DNA of 53,621 nucleotides, taken from Acidaminococcaceae bacterium. GTDB lineage: Bacteria; Bacillota; Negativicutes; Acidaminococcales; Acidaminococcaceae. Shown here piece after piece: positions 8,531 to 16,951 of the stretch. A program made the translations under genes and the position numbers. Under the pieces are notes generated by a model, which did not search any database, was not told the DNA's origin, and was given only the letters and a program-made list of their open reading frames with translations. Every line of letters begins with the position of its first letter. Position 1 is the stretch's first letter. The DNA is taken from the NCBI GenBank assembly GCA_944390935.1, contig CALXRU010000012.1, positions 1 to 53,621 of the forward strand, written 5' to 3'.

Positions 8531-9634
8531 ATGGACAAAAACACTTACAAACTTTTAACCCCCGGCCCTTTGACAACCACCGCAACCGTTAAGGAAGCGA
8601 TGCAGATTGACCGCTGCACCTGGGACGAAGACTACAAAAGCATGACGCAGGGCATCCGCAGCGGGCTGTTAAAGCTCGCCCATGCGGATAACGGCGCATA
8701 CACCACCGTGCTGATGCAGGGCAGCGGCACCTTCGGCGTGGAGAGCGTGCTTTCCAGCGTTATCAGCAGTATGGACAAGGTGCTGGTGCTGCAAAACGGC
8801 GCTTACAGCAAACGCATGGTGGAAATGTGCGACTACCACGGCATTAAATACGTGGTTTACGAAGAAGATTACGCACATATCCCCGACCCGATGATTGTGG
8901 AGGACGTTTTAAAAAGCGACGGCAACATTACCCACATCGCCATGGTTCACAGCGAAACCACCAGCGGGCTTTTGAACGACATTGCTTCTATCGGCGCGTT
9001 GGCGCAGAAATATAACAAAAAGTTTATTGTAGACGCCATGAGCAGCTTCGGCGGCGTGGATATTAACGTGCCGCAGCTTGGCATTACCTACCTTGTAAGC
9101 AGTGCCAACAAATGCATTCAGGGCGTGCCGGGCTTCAGCTTCATCATTGCCAATATTGAAGACTTGAAGAAAACCAAGGGCATCGCCCGCAGCCTGTCGC
9201 TGGATTTATACGCCCAGTGGGAAACTATGGAAAACGACGGCGGCAAATGGCGTTTTACCTCGCCGACGCATGTTGTGGCGGCGTTTGCACAGGCCATGCA
9301 GGAGCTGAAAGCGGAAGGCGGCGTTACCGCAAGGAATGCACGCTACACCGCGACCAACCGCGCCCTGCGCAAAGGCATGGAAGAACTTGGCTTTAAGGCC
9401 TATATCGACGAAGCCCATCAGGGGCCGATTATTACCACCTTCTTTTACCCGGCGGACTGCAAATTTACCTTTGCGGAAATGTACGCTTACTTAAAAGAAC
9501 ACGGCTATGTAATCTACCCCGGCAAGCTGACCGATGCGGAAACCTTCCGCCTCGGCAACATCGGCGAAATTTATATGGATGACGTGGAAAAAATCCTTGC
9601 CATTTTTAAAGAGTTTACAGGGTTGAAGAAGTAA
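8531..9634 (+). CDS. phnW: 2-aminoethylphosphonate-pyruvate transaminase PhnW
   Basis: PLP-dependent fold-type I enzyme that converts AEP and pyruvate to phosphonoacetaldehyde and alanine, the first step of AEP catabolism. LLTPGPLTTT near the N terminus and SANKCIQGVPG with the Schiff-base lysine are characteristic. Length of 367 residues is that of known PhnW. I chose ATG 8531, six bases after AGGTGA; the GTG at 8522 lies inside that site. It is the last gene of the transporter operon. The usual next enzyme, phosphonoacetaldehyde hydrolase PhnX (or PhnY/PhnA), is not in this window. Confidence 0.93.
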   Translation: MDKNTYKLLTPGPLTTTATVKEAMQIDRCTWDEDYKSMTQGIRSGLLKLAHADNGAYTTVLMQGSGTFGVESVLSSVISSMDKVLVLQNGAYSKRMVEMCDYHGIKYVVYEEDYAHIPDPMIVEDVLKSDGNITHIAMVHSETTSGLLNDIASIGALAQKYNKKFIVDAMSSFGGVDINVPQLGITYLVSSANKCIQGVPGFSFIIANIEDLKKTKGIARSLSLDLYAQWETMENDGGKWRFTSPTHVVAAFAQAMQELKAEGGVTARNARYTATNRALRKGMEELGFKAYIDEAHQGPIITTFFYPADCKFTFAEMYAYLKEHGYVIYPGKLTDAETFRLGNIGEIYMDDVEKILAIFKEFTGLKK

Positions 9635-9650
9635 GTAACTTAACCAAATA

Positions 9651-9687
9651 AAAAACAGGGCTTTGATTTTGTCAAAGTCCTGTTTTT
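9651..9687. terminator. Bidirectional terminator between phnW and the PdxR-type gene
   Basis: A 16-bp stem with one G-T pair and a 5-base loop, flanked by A5 and T5, serves both convergent genes. Confidence 0.88.
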
Positions 9688-9689
9688 GT

Positions 9690-11051
9690 TTATAAATCCC
9701 ACACTTTTTGCAGTTCTTGCAATGCGGGTTCTATATCGTCTTCGGCGATGCCTGCGAAGGAGAGCAAAATCTCCGGTGCGGCTGGTTTGTTATCCGCGTA
9801 AGCGGTGCTTGGGCTTACGGGCAGAATGTGGATGCCTGCACTAGCTGCCTGCTGTGCAAGCAGTTGTGCCGTGCTGTTGGTATGCACGGCTAAGCGGATA
9901 TGCAGGCCGGATTCATACGCCATGATGCTGATTTTGCCGCCGAAGATTTTGGCCAGCGCGCTGCGTAAAAGCGTGTTTTTAACTGCATAACGGCGGCGCA
10001 TTTTTTTGATGTGGCGGCGCAGGTTGCCGGATGCGATAAATTCTGCCAGCGCGAATTGTTCGATGCTGGACGAGGTTTGGTTGTACAAATTTTTAACGCG
10101 GCTGTACGCGGGCAGCAGGCTTTGCGGCAACACCAGGTAGCTGATGCGCAGGCTGGGCAGCAATATGCGTGAGAAAGAGCCGCAGTAAATTACGTTCTGC
10201 CCGCCGCTCATGCCTTGCAGGGACGAAATGGGGTGGGTAAAATAGCGGAACTCGCCGTTGTAGTCGTCTTCTAAAATGTAGCTGCCGCTTTGGCGCGCCC
10301 ACTGCAAAAGGTTCAGCCTGCCTTGCGGCGATAACGAGCGCCCTTTGTACGGGTTGGAGGGGCTGACGTATAACAGCGGCGGCAGGTTTGGTGTGAGCTG
10401 TTCCGAATCGAAGTGGCTGACCTGCCAGCCCGCCGTTTTAAAAAGCTGTTCGGCTTTGGTGAAGCCCGGTTCTTCAAAGGCGACGGCGTGAGGGGCTTCA
10501 TCAAGCACGGCCAGCAGTATTTGCAAAAGGCTTTGTATGCCTGCACCGATGACGATTTGCTGCGGCGTGCAGATGACGCTGCGGGCTTCGTGGCTGTAAC
10601 GCGCAAGGGTCTGGCGAAGGTAGGGTTCGCCCTGCGGGTCGCCGTAACCGGCAAGCAGCGGCGCGTTTTGCAGTGCGTGCCCAAGGCAGCGTTTCCACAC
10701 GGCGGCGGGGAACAGGCTGCTGTCGATGTAGTTGTTGCCAAAATCGTAACGCAGCGGTGTTTTATTGGTTGGCGTGCTTGGCAAGTCAACTTCCGCCATG
10801 GGGCGGGCGGCGATACCGGCGGCAAAGTAGCCGCGCTTTGGCTCGGCAAGCAGGTAGCCTTCGGCGACAAGCTGGTTGTAGGCTGCTTCCGCCGTAGTGC
10901 GGCTGACGCCCAAATCATCCGCCAGGTGGCGCAGGGATGGCATTTTTTCACCAGTGGAGATTTCACCGCTGTGGATTTGCTGTTTTATTTTGTTGATTAA
11001 GCGCAGGTACAGCGGCGCGGTGCCATTTGCCTGCGGCAGGGTGATAAGCAT
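9690..11051 (-). CDS. pdxR: MocR/PdxR-family regulator (GntR HTH plus aminotransferase-like domain)
   Basis: 453-residue regulator with a GntR-type winged helix (residues 1-75, MPSLRHLADDLGVSRTTAEAAY) joined to a fold-type I aminotransferase-like domain. It is divergent from pyridoxine kinase, the classic PdxR position, so it probably controls PLP supply. ILEDDYNGEFRY, with the aspartate that holds the PLP pyridine nitrogen, is present. In the place of the usual G-T-F-S-K, however, the sequence reads GSFSRILLPSLRISY: the lysine that forms the aldimine with PLP (Lys312 in GabR) is Arg. It may bind PLP non-covalently or sense something else. The gene name is inferred from position. Confidence 0.82.
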   Translation of the reverse strand: MLITLPQANGTAPLYLRLINKIKQQIHSGEISTGEKMPSLRHLADDLGVSRTTAEAAYNQLVAEGYLLAEPKRGYFAAGIAARPMAEVDLPSTPTNKTPLRYDFGNNYIDSSLFPAAVWKRCLGHALQNAPLLAGYGDPQGEPYLRQTLARYSHEARSVICTPQQIVIGAGIQSLLQILLAVLDEAPHAVAFEEPGFTKAEQLFKTAGWQVSHFDSEQLTPNLPPLLYVSPSNPYKGRSLSPQGRLNLLQWARQSGSYILEDDYNGEFRYFTHPISSLQGMSGGQNVIYCGSFSRILLPSLRISYLVLPQSLLPAYSRVKNLYNQTSSSIEQFALAEFIASGNLRRHIKKMRRRYAVKNTLLRSALAKIFGGKISIMAYESGLHIRLAVHTNSTAQLLAQQAASAGIHILPVSPSTAYADNKPAAPEILLSFAGIAEDDIEPALQELQKVWDL

Positions 11052-11088
11052 AAAACTGTCCTCTTTAAAAATGTAAATTCTGGCTATT

Positions 11089-11132
11089 TTTTTAATTACA
11101 GTTTTAGTATATCATAAGAGCTGTATTAAAAA
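11089..11132. promoter_or_regulatory. Candidate operator between pdxR-like gene and pdxK
   Basis: TTTTTAATTACAG (11089-11101) and its near-inverse CTGTATTAAAAA (11121-11132; one base shorter) flank a 19-bp AT-rich centre with overlapping -10-like sequences for both directions (TATCAT, TATACT). This is the expected place for a PdxR-type site, but no binding motif is proven. Confidence 0.35.
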
Positions 11133-11164
11133 CATAATTTTTTTGTAATATTGGGGGCTTTAAA

Positions 11165-11965
11165 ATGGCATTACATAAGGCTATGACTATTGCAGGCAGC
11201 GATACCAGCGGCGGTGCAGGTATGGAGGCCGATTTAAAAACCTTTACGGCAATGGGCGTTTACGGCATGACGGCGCTGACCGTTATTGTGGCGCAGAACC
11301 CGAAGGACTGGGCACACGAGATGTACCCCATCGGCATGGACGTTATTGAAAAACAGATTAAGACGATTGTGGAAGGCATCGGCATCGACGCGATGAAGAC
11401 CGGCATGCTGGGCAGCGCGGAGCTGGTGCAGCTTGTTGCCGATACGATTGACAAATATAATTTGAAGAACGTGGTTATCGACCCCGTTATGGTGTGCAAG
11501 GGCATTGACGCAATTATGGTGCCGGACGCTGCCGCCGCGATTAAAGAGGTGCTGGTAAGCCGTGCCGACGTTATTACGCCGAACACGCTGGAAGCCGCTT
11601 ACCTTGCCGGTATGGATAAAGTGGAAACGCTGGACGAGATTAAAGAAGCGGCTGCCCGTATTCAGCAGATGGGCGCAGGTTATGTTGTTATTAAAAGCGG
11701 ATCGCGCAATGACAGCGACGGAGCGGTTGACGTTTTGTACGACGGTAAGGATTACACCGTCAATGCGGAAAAGAAGCTGGAAGGCTGCTTTAACCACGGC
11801 GCAGGCTGCACTTTCTCGGCGGCCATCACCGCAGGGCTGGCCAAAGGCTTGAGCGTTAAGGACGCGCTGGCCGAAGCCAAGGAGTTCATCACCGTTGCGC
11901 TGAAAAACTCTTTCCGTTTAAACCAGTTCAGCGGCGCAACCGACCACTGCAAATGGCATAAGTAA
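11165..11965 (+). CDS. pdxK: Pyridoxine/pyridoxal kinase, ThiD-like type
   Basis: Phosphorylates B6 vitamers to salvage PLP. The 266-residue ribokinase-fold protein begins MTIAGSDTSGGAGMEADLKTF, as ThiD-like PdxK does, has VIDPVMVCKG in the middle, and carries the anion-hole/base motif GCFNHGAGCTFSAAI with its cysteine near residue 215. Family knowledge separates HMP kinase ThiD from PdxK by small differences; the divergent PdxR-type regulator and the adjacent PLP enzyme PhnW favour PdxK. It starts at ATG 11165 after GGGGG and has its own terminator. Confidence 0.85.
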   Translation: MALHKAMTIAGSDTSGGAGMEADLKTFTAMGVYGMTALTVIVAQNPKDWAHEMYPIGMDVIEKQIKTIVEGIGIDAMKTGMLGSAELVQLVADTIDKYNLKNVVIDPVMVCKGIDAIMVPDAAAAIKEVLVSRADVITPNTLEAAYLAGMDKVETLDEIKEAAARIQQMGAGYVVIKSGSRNDSDGAVDVLYDGKDYTVNAEKKLEGCFNHGAGCTFSAAITAGLAKGLSVKDALAEAKEFITVALKNSFRLNQFSGATDHCKWHK

Positions 11966-11995
11966 AACTTATAAATTGCATAAGCAGATAAAATA

Positions 11996-12029
11996 AACGG
12001 CAGTCTGTAAATTGGGCTGCCGTTTTTTA
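11996..12029 (+). terminator. Terminator after pdxK
   Basis: Stem AACGGCAG/CTGCCGTT with a 13-base loop, then a T run. Confidence 0.8.
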
Positions 12030-12030
12030 C

Positions 12031-12060
12031 TTGACGCGCACGGCTGATTAAAAATATAAT
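12031..12060 (+). promoter_or_regulatory. Candidate promoter of the AsmA-like gene
   Basis: TTGACG (12031) and TATAAT (12055) with an 18-bp gap, 27 bp before the start. Confidence 0.55.
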
Positions 12061-12086
12061 CAAGGTATAATAATGTCGAGGTAGTT

Positions 12087-13400
12087 ATGCTGAAAAAATT
12101 TTACCATCCCAAATTATATATCGTGCTTGCCGTTATCGCGCTGGCGCTGACGGGCGCTTATTTTTGGCTGTGCCGCATGGCGGGCGATAAGGCGCTGGAG
12201 ATTTTTAACCGCGAAATGGCGAGGCAACATTTGCTGGAAGGCAGTGTGGCGGTTGAAAGCATCAGTGCCGATATGTGGGGCAACGTAGCTTTTAGCGGGC
12301 TGAAATGGCTGGACGCCGACGGCGAGCCGGTGGTGTTTGTGCCGGACGGGCATTTTAAGGTTAAGCCGTGGGACGTTGTTACCGGCAGCGTTAAGCTGGG
12401 CAGCTTGCAGGAGGCGGAGCTGAACAATCCGGTTATTGCTATCCGTTTTAATAAGGAAATGCGCCCAACGTTTTTGCCCAAGGCAGAAAAGAAAACAGAA
12501 GGTGCAGCAGAGCCGCGCAAACGCGGGCTGCATATCAACCTGCCGGATAACCTGCCGCAGAGCAGCATAAAAATAAATAACTGCACGCTGACCGCCAGTT
12601 ACAGGCACCGCTATTTTGTGTTAAGCGGTGTTAATATCGCTGCGCGCAGCGAAAAGGCGGACGAGCTGAAGCTGAAAATTACGGCGAATAACCTTGGCGG
12701 CATGATGATTGGCGACGAGCTTGGCATCAGCGGCAAGGTGCTGCTTAACGGCGGCGAGCCGCAGTGCGATTTGTTCCTGTCTCTGAAAAACGTCGTGCCG
12801 GAATCGCTGGGGCTGGGCAAGGTTAAGGACACCGCCAGCGTATACGGGCATGCAACCGGGCCTTTGGCAGGGCCTGTTATTGACGGGCGCATTGAATTTG
12901 CGGAGCTGAATATACCGGCGCTGCGTTTTTATAAGGTGAACGGCGACTTTTTGTACGAGGACGGGCATATCGACTTTACTAACGTGACGGGCGGCATTTA
13001 CGGCGGTACTGTGGAAGCGATGGGAACTTACGACATTGACAGCCGCGCTTACACCATTGACGCGCTGGGGCACGATTTAATGGCTTCCGTCGCCGCCAAA
13101 ACCAGTAAAATTAACTGCCGCGTGGAGCTGGATTTAAAAATGCGCTGCAACGGCAATCCGCACGATGTGCTGACTTACGGCAGCTTTACCGGCGGTGCGG
13201 GCACTTACAGCCTGATACCGTTTGAAAGCATCAGCGGCAGCTTCAGCGACCAGAACGGCGTGCTGCAATTTACGGATGTAAAAATAAAAACGCCGCTGGG
13301 CGAAGTAACCAGCGACGCTTTTGAAATCGTTAAAGGGCGCGTGCATATTAAAGATATCTTCCTCACCGCGCCGCAGGGTGAACGGATACAGATAAAATAA
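12087..13400 (+). CDS. AsmA/TamB-like envelope protein
   Basis: 437-residue protein with one N-terminal membrane helix (about residues 10-30) and a long beta-rich periplasmic part. Repeated short strands with GXFXYEDGXIDFTNVTGGIYGG-like spacing around residue 290 (DFTNVTGGIYGGTVEAMGTY) are typical of AsmA-superfamily proteins, which form hydrophobic grooves for lipid traffic to the outer membrane. It is shorter than TamB or YhdP. It supports a two-membrane cell. It is a single-gene unit with promoter and terminator. Exact family membership is uncertain. Confidence 0.65.
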   Translation: MLKKFYHPKLYIVLAVIALALTGAYFWLCRMAGDKALEIFNREMARQHLLEGSVAVESISADMWGNVAFSGLKWLDADGEPVVFVPDGHFKVKPWDVVTGSVKLGSLQEAELNNPVIAIRFNKEMRPTFLPKAEKKTEGAAEPRKRGLHINLPDNLPQSSIKINNCTLTASYRHRYFVLSGVNIAARSEKADELKLKITANNLGGMMIGDELGISGKVLLNGGEPQCDLFLSLKNVVPESLGLGKVKDTASVYGHATGPLAGPVIDGRIEFAELNIPALRFYKVNGDFLYEDGHIDFTNVTGGIYGGTVEAMGTYDIDSRAYTIDALGHDLMASVAAKTSKINCRVELDLKMRCNGNPHDVLTYGSFTGGAGTYSLIPFESISGSFSDQNGVLQFTDVKIKTPLGEVTSDAFEIVKGRVHIKDIFLTAPQGERIQIK

Positions 13401-13425
13401 AAGCAGGCTTAATGCCTGCTTTTTG
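13400..13425. terminator. Bidirectional terminator
   Basis: Stem AAAGCAGGC/GCCTGCTTT with loop TTAAT between convergent genes; T-rich on both outgoing strands. Confidence 0.85.
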
Positions 13426-13426
13426 C

Positions 13427-13750
13427 TTATACACGATGTTTGATGTGGTCCAGCGCCTGTGCGAACAGGGTTAATACATGCTGGTCGTCAAGGCTGTAAA
13501 ACACTTCTTTGCCGGTTTTGGTAAATTTGACCAGCCCAGCATGGCGCAGAAGCCTTAACTGATGCGAAATGGCGGATTGCGTCATCTCCAAAGAATCCGC
13601 GATATTCGTCACGCAGGCTTCGCCTTCGGCAAGCAATGCCAGAATACGGATGCGCGTCGGGTCGCCCAGCACTTTAAAGGTATCAGCCATGGGCTGTACA
13701 AATTTTTCGGCAATGGGCACGTCCAGTTTTAAAGTTTTTTCTTCACTCAT
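13427..13750 (-). CDS. ArsR/SmtB-family transcriptional regulator
   Basis: 107-residue winged-helix repressor. FKVLGDPTRIRILALLAEGEACVTNIADSL followed by MTQSAISHQLRLLRHAGLV is the ArsR signature; one cysteine sits in the helix where metal-sensing members carry CxC, so the classic CadC/ArsR thiol pair is incomplete. I place the start at 13750, where GAGGTGAG precedes MSEEKTL; a longer frame has no such site. It is the third gene of the thiW operon, so it may control thiamine-precursor uptake or itself. The ligand is unknown. Confidence 0.88.
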   Translation of the reverse strand: MSEEKTLKLDVPIAEKFVQPMADTFKVLGDPTRIRILALLAEGEACVTNIADSLEMTQSAISHQLRLLRHAGLVKFTKTGKEVFYSLDDQHVLTLFAQALDHIKHRV

Positions 13751-13754
13751 AATC

Positions 13755-14021
13755 TCACCTCTTAATGCCCTTGCTGAAAAAGAAAAGCAGTACGGCGTAA
13801 TACACAAAGCTGCCCATCACGGTGCGGGTTGAAAATAACAGCGGGAACACGATGAACGCCAGAAGCAGCACGCAAAGCTGCACAATAGCGCTCAATAATC
13901 CGCGTGAGCGGACGGCACGCCATGCCAGCACGCTGTAACGCGAGGCAAAAATGCCGAAGAAAAAACCGCTGAGCACGTATAGAATTTGCGAAAGTAAATT
14001 ATCAAGGTTAAAATCCATCAT
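13755..14021 (-). CDS. Small hypothetical membrane protein (88 aa)
   Basis: Not recognised. It has hydrophobic segments at about residues 10-28, 40-62 and 66-84, and a basic patch R-A-V-R-S-R between the first two, suggesting three helices with a positive-inside loop. It overlaps thiW by four bases (ATGA) and ends four bases before the ArsR start, so all three are cotranscribed. A partner subunit for ThiW is one possibility, but nothing in the sequence proves it. Confidence 0.7.
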   Translation of the reverse strand: MMDFNLDNLLSQILYVLSGFFFGIFASRYSVLAWRAVRSRGLLSAIVQLCVLLLAFIVFPLLFSTRTVMGSFVYYAVLLFFFSKGIKR

Positions 14022-14524
14022 TTACCTGCCTTGCTGGAAAGCTGCGTTGGCATGATGTGGCTGAGCACGCCGCTTTTAATTAAAAGCCCGGCAATAATGC
14101 TGCCGCCGACGGTGCTGATTAAAAACGGTGGCACAAAAAACCACGCTGCCGCTTTGCTGCCGAGTATTGCCCAGGCAATAACCCACGCCGCAAGACCGCC
14201 CAATATACCGGTACCGAAAATTTCTCCGGCCATGGCCGCGCCGGTGCTGTTAAAACGGCGGTAAGCAAAGCCTGCCAGCAGCGCGCCGATCATGCTGCCG
14301 GGGAAGGCGAGCAGCGAACCGGTGCCTGCCATGTTGCGCAGGCAGCTGATGACGAACGCGACGGAAACGGCTTCCTTCGGACCTAAAATGACGGCGCACA
14401 GCACGTTGATGGCGTGCTGGACGGGAAAGCACTTGGAAGCGCCCGCAGGGATGTAAACAATGTGCGCGCTTAAAGCGCCGATAGCAACGAGCAGCGCCGC
14501 CAAAGTCAATTTATGAATGTTCAT
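14018..14524 (-). CDS. thiW: ThiW, S component of a thiazole/thiamine-precursor ECF transporter
   Basis: 168-residue membrane protein that binds a thiamine precursor (the hydroxyethylthiazole moiety by family assignment) and works with the shared ECF energy module, not encoded here. PAGASKCFPVQHAINVL near the N terminus and SCLRNMAGTGSLLAFPGSMIGALLAG are ThiW signatures. The start is 14524, with GGAG eleven bases upstream. thiW genes are often preceded by a TPP riboswitch; none is visible here, and the operon instead carries an ArsR regulator. Confidence 0.88.
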   Translation of the reverse strand: MNIHKLTLAALLVAIGALSAHIVYIPAGASKCFPVQHAINVLCAVILGPKEAVSVAFVISCLRNMAGTGSLLAFPGSMIGALLAGFAYRRFNSTGAAMAGEIFGTGILGGLAAWVIAWAILGSKAAAWFFVPPFLISTVGGSIIAGLLIKSGVLSHIMPTQLSSKAGK

Positions 14525-14584
14525 TAAAATCACTCCAAAACATAAAAATGACAAAAGTTTCAGCTATAATTTTACCACAATAAT

Positions 14585-14613
14585 ATTATACATATTTATA
14601 CTTGCCGCCGCAA
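14585..14613 (-). promoter_or_regulatory. Candidate promoter of the thiW operon
   Basis: On the minus strand, TTGCGG (14613-14608) and TATAAT (14590-14585) are 17 bp apart. A CTTGC/GCAAG palindrome (14601-14614) overlaps the -35 box and could be an operator. Confidence 0.5.
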
Positions 14614-14689
14614 GATAAAAAGGAAAACGCCAGACCTTGTAGAATTATATAAGCATATTTATAGCAAGCAGCCTTTGGAGGGATTTTAT

Positions 14690-15847
14690 ATGCAGGTTTT
14701 AAACGGAATAAAGGTTATAGATTTCAGCAAATGGCTGCCGGGGCAGTACGCCGGTATGACGCTGGGCGACTTCGGTGCGGATGTAATTAAGGTTGAGGAC
14801 GTTAAGGGCGACGTTACGCGCGGCTTTACGCCGGAAAAAGAGCAGGGCATGAGCTACTGGCATTTAATGCTGAACCGCAACAAACGCGGCATTACCGTCA
14901 ACCTTAAAACACCGGCGGGGCGTGAGGTGCTGCTGCGTCTTTTAAAAGAAGCCGACGTGTTTCTGGAAGGCTTCCGCCCGGGCTATTTAAAAATGCTGGG
15001 GCTGAATTACGAAACAGTCAGCAAAATTAACCCGCGGCTTATTTACTGTTCCATTACCGGCTTCGGGCCGGATGGCAAATACAAGCACATGCCTTCGCAC
15101 GATTTGAACGTTGTCGGGTTGGCTGGCGTCGATGCGCAGGAGGATGGGACGGATATCAGCGTGCCTTCGGTGCAGGTGGCGGCGCTGGGCAGCAGCTTGA
15201 ATGCTGTCAGCGGCATTTTACTGGCATTGTTCGCGCGTGAGCGCACCGGCAAAGGGCAGGCGGTGAATATTGATTTGTACAGCACTGCCATCAACACGCA
15301 GATTACCGGTATCAGCAGCGTCATCGGCTGCCGCGAAACGGGCATGCCTTCCTTCGGGCGCACGGCGTCGCACTATTACAGCGTTTACCAGACTAAGGAC
15401 GGGCGCTGGCTCAGCATCGGCACGATTGAGCCGAAGTTCTGGCAGAAGATGTGCGAACTGATTGAAAAACCGGAAGTAAAAGACCGCCAGTTTGATTTTG
15501 CCCATTCGGCAGAGCTGAAAAAGATTCTGGCAGACGCCTTCCGGCAGAAAACACAGGCAGAATGGCTGGAACTTATTGGCAAAGACGAGTTTTGCGTAAC
15601 GCCTGTCCGCACTTTGCTTGAGGCTTTGGACAGCGATTTAACGACGGAGCAGTGCGATATGCTGCTGACGAAGGAAGAAGACTTTGGCAATTATACTTAT
15701 GTAAAACCGGCAGTAAAACTGTCGGAAACGGCGGGCGCAATCAGCCGCCGCGCACCGTATCTGGGCGAGCACACGGACGAAGTGCTGGCGGGGCTTGGCT
15801 ATACAACGGAAGAAATCGCCGCCATGCGCGCAAAAGGAGAGATTTGA
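14690..15847 (+). CDS. CaiB/BaiF family III CoA-transferase or alpha-methylacyl-CoA racemase
   Basis: 385-residue enzyme of the CoA-transferase III fold. LPGQYAGMTLGDFGADVIKVE at the start is diagnostic. ITGFGPDGKYKHMPSHDLN carries the catalytic Asp in an H-D pair, as in alpha-methylacyl-CoA racemases, while CoA transferases of the same fold use the equivalent Asp. Which reaction it performs cannot be settled from sequence alone. ATG 14690 follows TTGGAGGGA; a longer frame from 14675 begins inside that site. The following protease gene starts one base after its stop. Confidence 0.85.
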   Translation: MQVLNGIKVIDFSKWLPGQYAGMTLGDFGADVIKVEDVKGDVTRGFTPEKEQGMSYWHLMLNRNKRGITVNLKTPAGREVLLRLLKEADVFLEGFRPGYLKMLGLNYETVSKINPRLIYCSITGFGPDGKYKHMPSHDLNVVGLAGVDAQEDGTDISVPSVQVAALGSSLNAVSGILLALFARERTGKGQAVNIDLYSTAINTQITGISSVIGCRETGMPSFGRTASHYYSVYQTKDGRWLSIGTIEPKFWQKMCELIEKPEVKDRQFDFAHSAELKKILADAFRQKTQAEWLELIGKDEFCVTPVRTLLEALDSDLTTEQCDMLLTKEEDFGNYTYVKPAVKLSETAGAISRRAPYLGEHTDEVLAGLGYTTEEIAAMRAKGEI

Positions 15848-16951
15848 ATGGCATTAAAAAATATAGGCAAATTACTGGGCGGGCTGCTGTTTGCCGTCTA
15901 TCTGCTGCTTGGCAGCGTGCTTCCGGCAGAAGCGGGCATCATCAGTAAGCAGCAGGAAATTGAAATGGGCCGTGAAACCGCGATGGCACTGGAAGCGAAA
16001 TACGGCGTGGTGCAGGACTACGAATTGCAGGAGCGCGTCAACCGAATCGGGCAAAGCCTTGTTGCCGTCAGTGACAGGCAGGATTTGGAGTACAGCTTTA
16101 AGGTACTGAACTGCGACGAAGTCAACGCTTTAGCGTGCCCGGGCGGCTTTGTGTATGTGTTTAAAGGTTTGATTGACTACATGCCGAGTGATGCTGAACT
16201 GGCGGGCGTGCTGGGGCACGAGGTAAGCCACGTTGTTAAAAAGCACACTGTGCACCAGATTGAAAAACAGCTTTTGACGACTTTGCTGTTAGCAGTTGCC
16301 ACCAAGGGCGATATGGGGCTGACGGGGTTGGCGTCGCAGGCTTTGGCGGCAGGGTACAGCCGTACCGATGAACGCGGCGCGGACAAAGAAGGCTTTAACT
16401 TGTGCGTGGCGGCGGGCTACAACCCGTACAGCATGGTGCTGACCATTAACAAGCTGGAAGATTTGTCCAAGGAAAAAGGCAACCCGGGCTATGGCCTGTT
16501 CAGCAGCCATCCGGAACCGGAAGAACGCCTGAAACGCGTGATGAAACAGATTAAAAAACTGGACCCGCATCCGGACATTACCGTGCATGAAGACGGCACG
16601 GCAACCGTACATGAAGGCGACTGGACTTTTAACATCAGCGAGAAAATCGGTAACGACAAGCCTGAATACCGTGCCTATATGCTGGCAGGTTCGTTGTATG
16701 TGGCGCGCCAGCGCGGACCCATTGACCCGTACCGCTTTATTGTGTACGATAACGGCGGCAGCGCAACGCTGTATTACGAGGACATTCAGCTCTTAACCGT
16801 GTATAATCAGGACGCTTACGCCGCAGGCTTCGGCGACGCAGGCAGCTACGCCAACGCATGCAGCCAGCTTCTGCGCGAATGGGCACCCATTGCCAACGCC
16901 AATGACGCTGGGGATAATGATAAGGATAAGGATAAAAAGAAGAAAAAATAA
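15848..16951 (+). CDS. M48-family metalloprotease, secreted
   Basis: Zinc peptidase of the BepA/YfgC-Oma1 type, thought to act in envelope protein quality control. A signal peptide (hydrophobic residues 10-24, cleavage after AEA) precedes the mature protein. HEVSH (about residue 126) supplies two zinc ligands and the catalytic Glu; DERGAD downstream supplies the third ligand. Two hydrophobic stretches flank these motifs. The tail from about residue 353 is a D/K-rich run ending in five lysines, probably disordered. It is cotranscribed with the CoA-transferase gene (adjacent stop and start). Confidence 0.9.
   Translation: MALKNIGKLLGGLLFAVYLLLGSVLPAEAGIISKQQEIEMGRETAMALEAKYGVVQDYELQERVNRIGQSLVAVSDRQDLEYSFKVLNCDEVNALACPGGFVYVFKGLIDYMPSDAELAGVLGHEVSHVVKKHTVHQIEKQLLTTLLLAVATKGDMGLTGLASQALAAGYSRTDERGADKEGFNLCVAAGYNPYSMVLTINKLEDLSKEKGNPGYGLFSSHPEPEERLKRVMKQIKKLDPHPDITVHEDGTATVHEGDWTFNISEKIGNDKPEYRAYMLAGSLYVARQRGPIDPYRFIVYDNGGSATLYYEDIQLLTVYNQDAYAAGFGDAGSYANACSQLLREWAPIANANDAGDNDKDKDKKKKK

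Noticed and set aside
12158..12608. Long antisense open frames opposite the AsmA-like gene and many other genes
   Set aside because: They mirror the codon structure of the sense genes, lack ribosome sites and encode no recognisable family.
14525..14690. TPP riboswitch expected upstream of thiW
   Set aside because: Neither strand shows the CTGAGA or ACCTGATCTGG-like core motifs, and the leader is too short and AT-rich.
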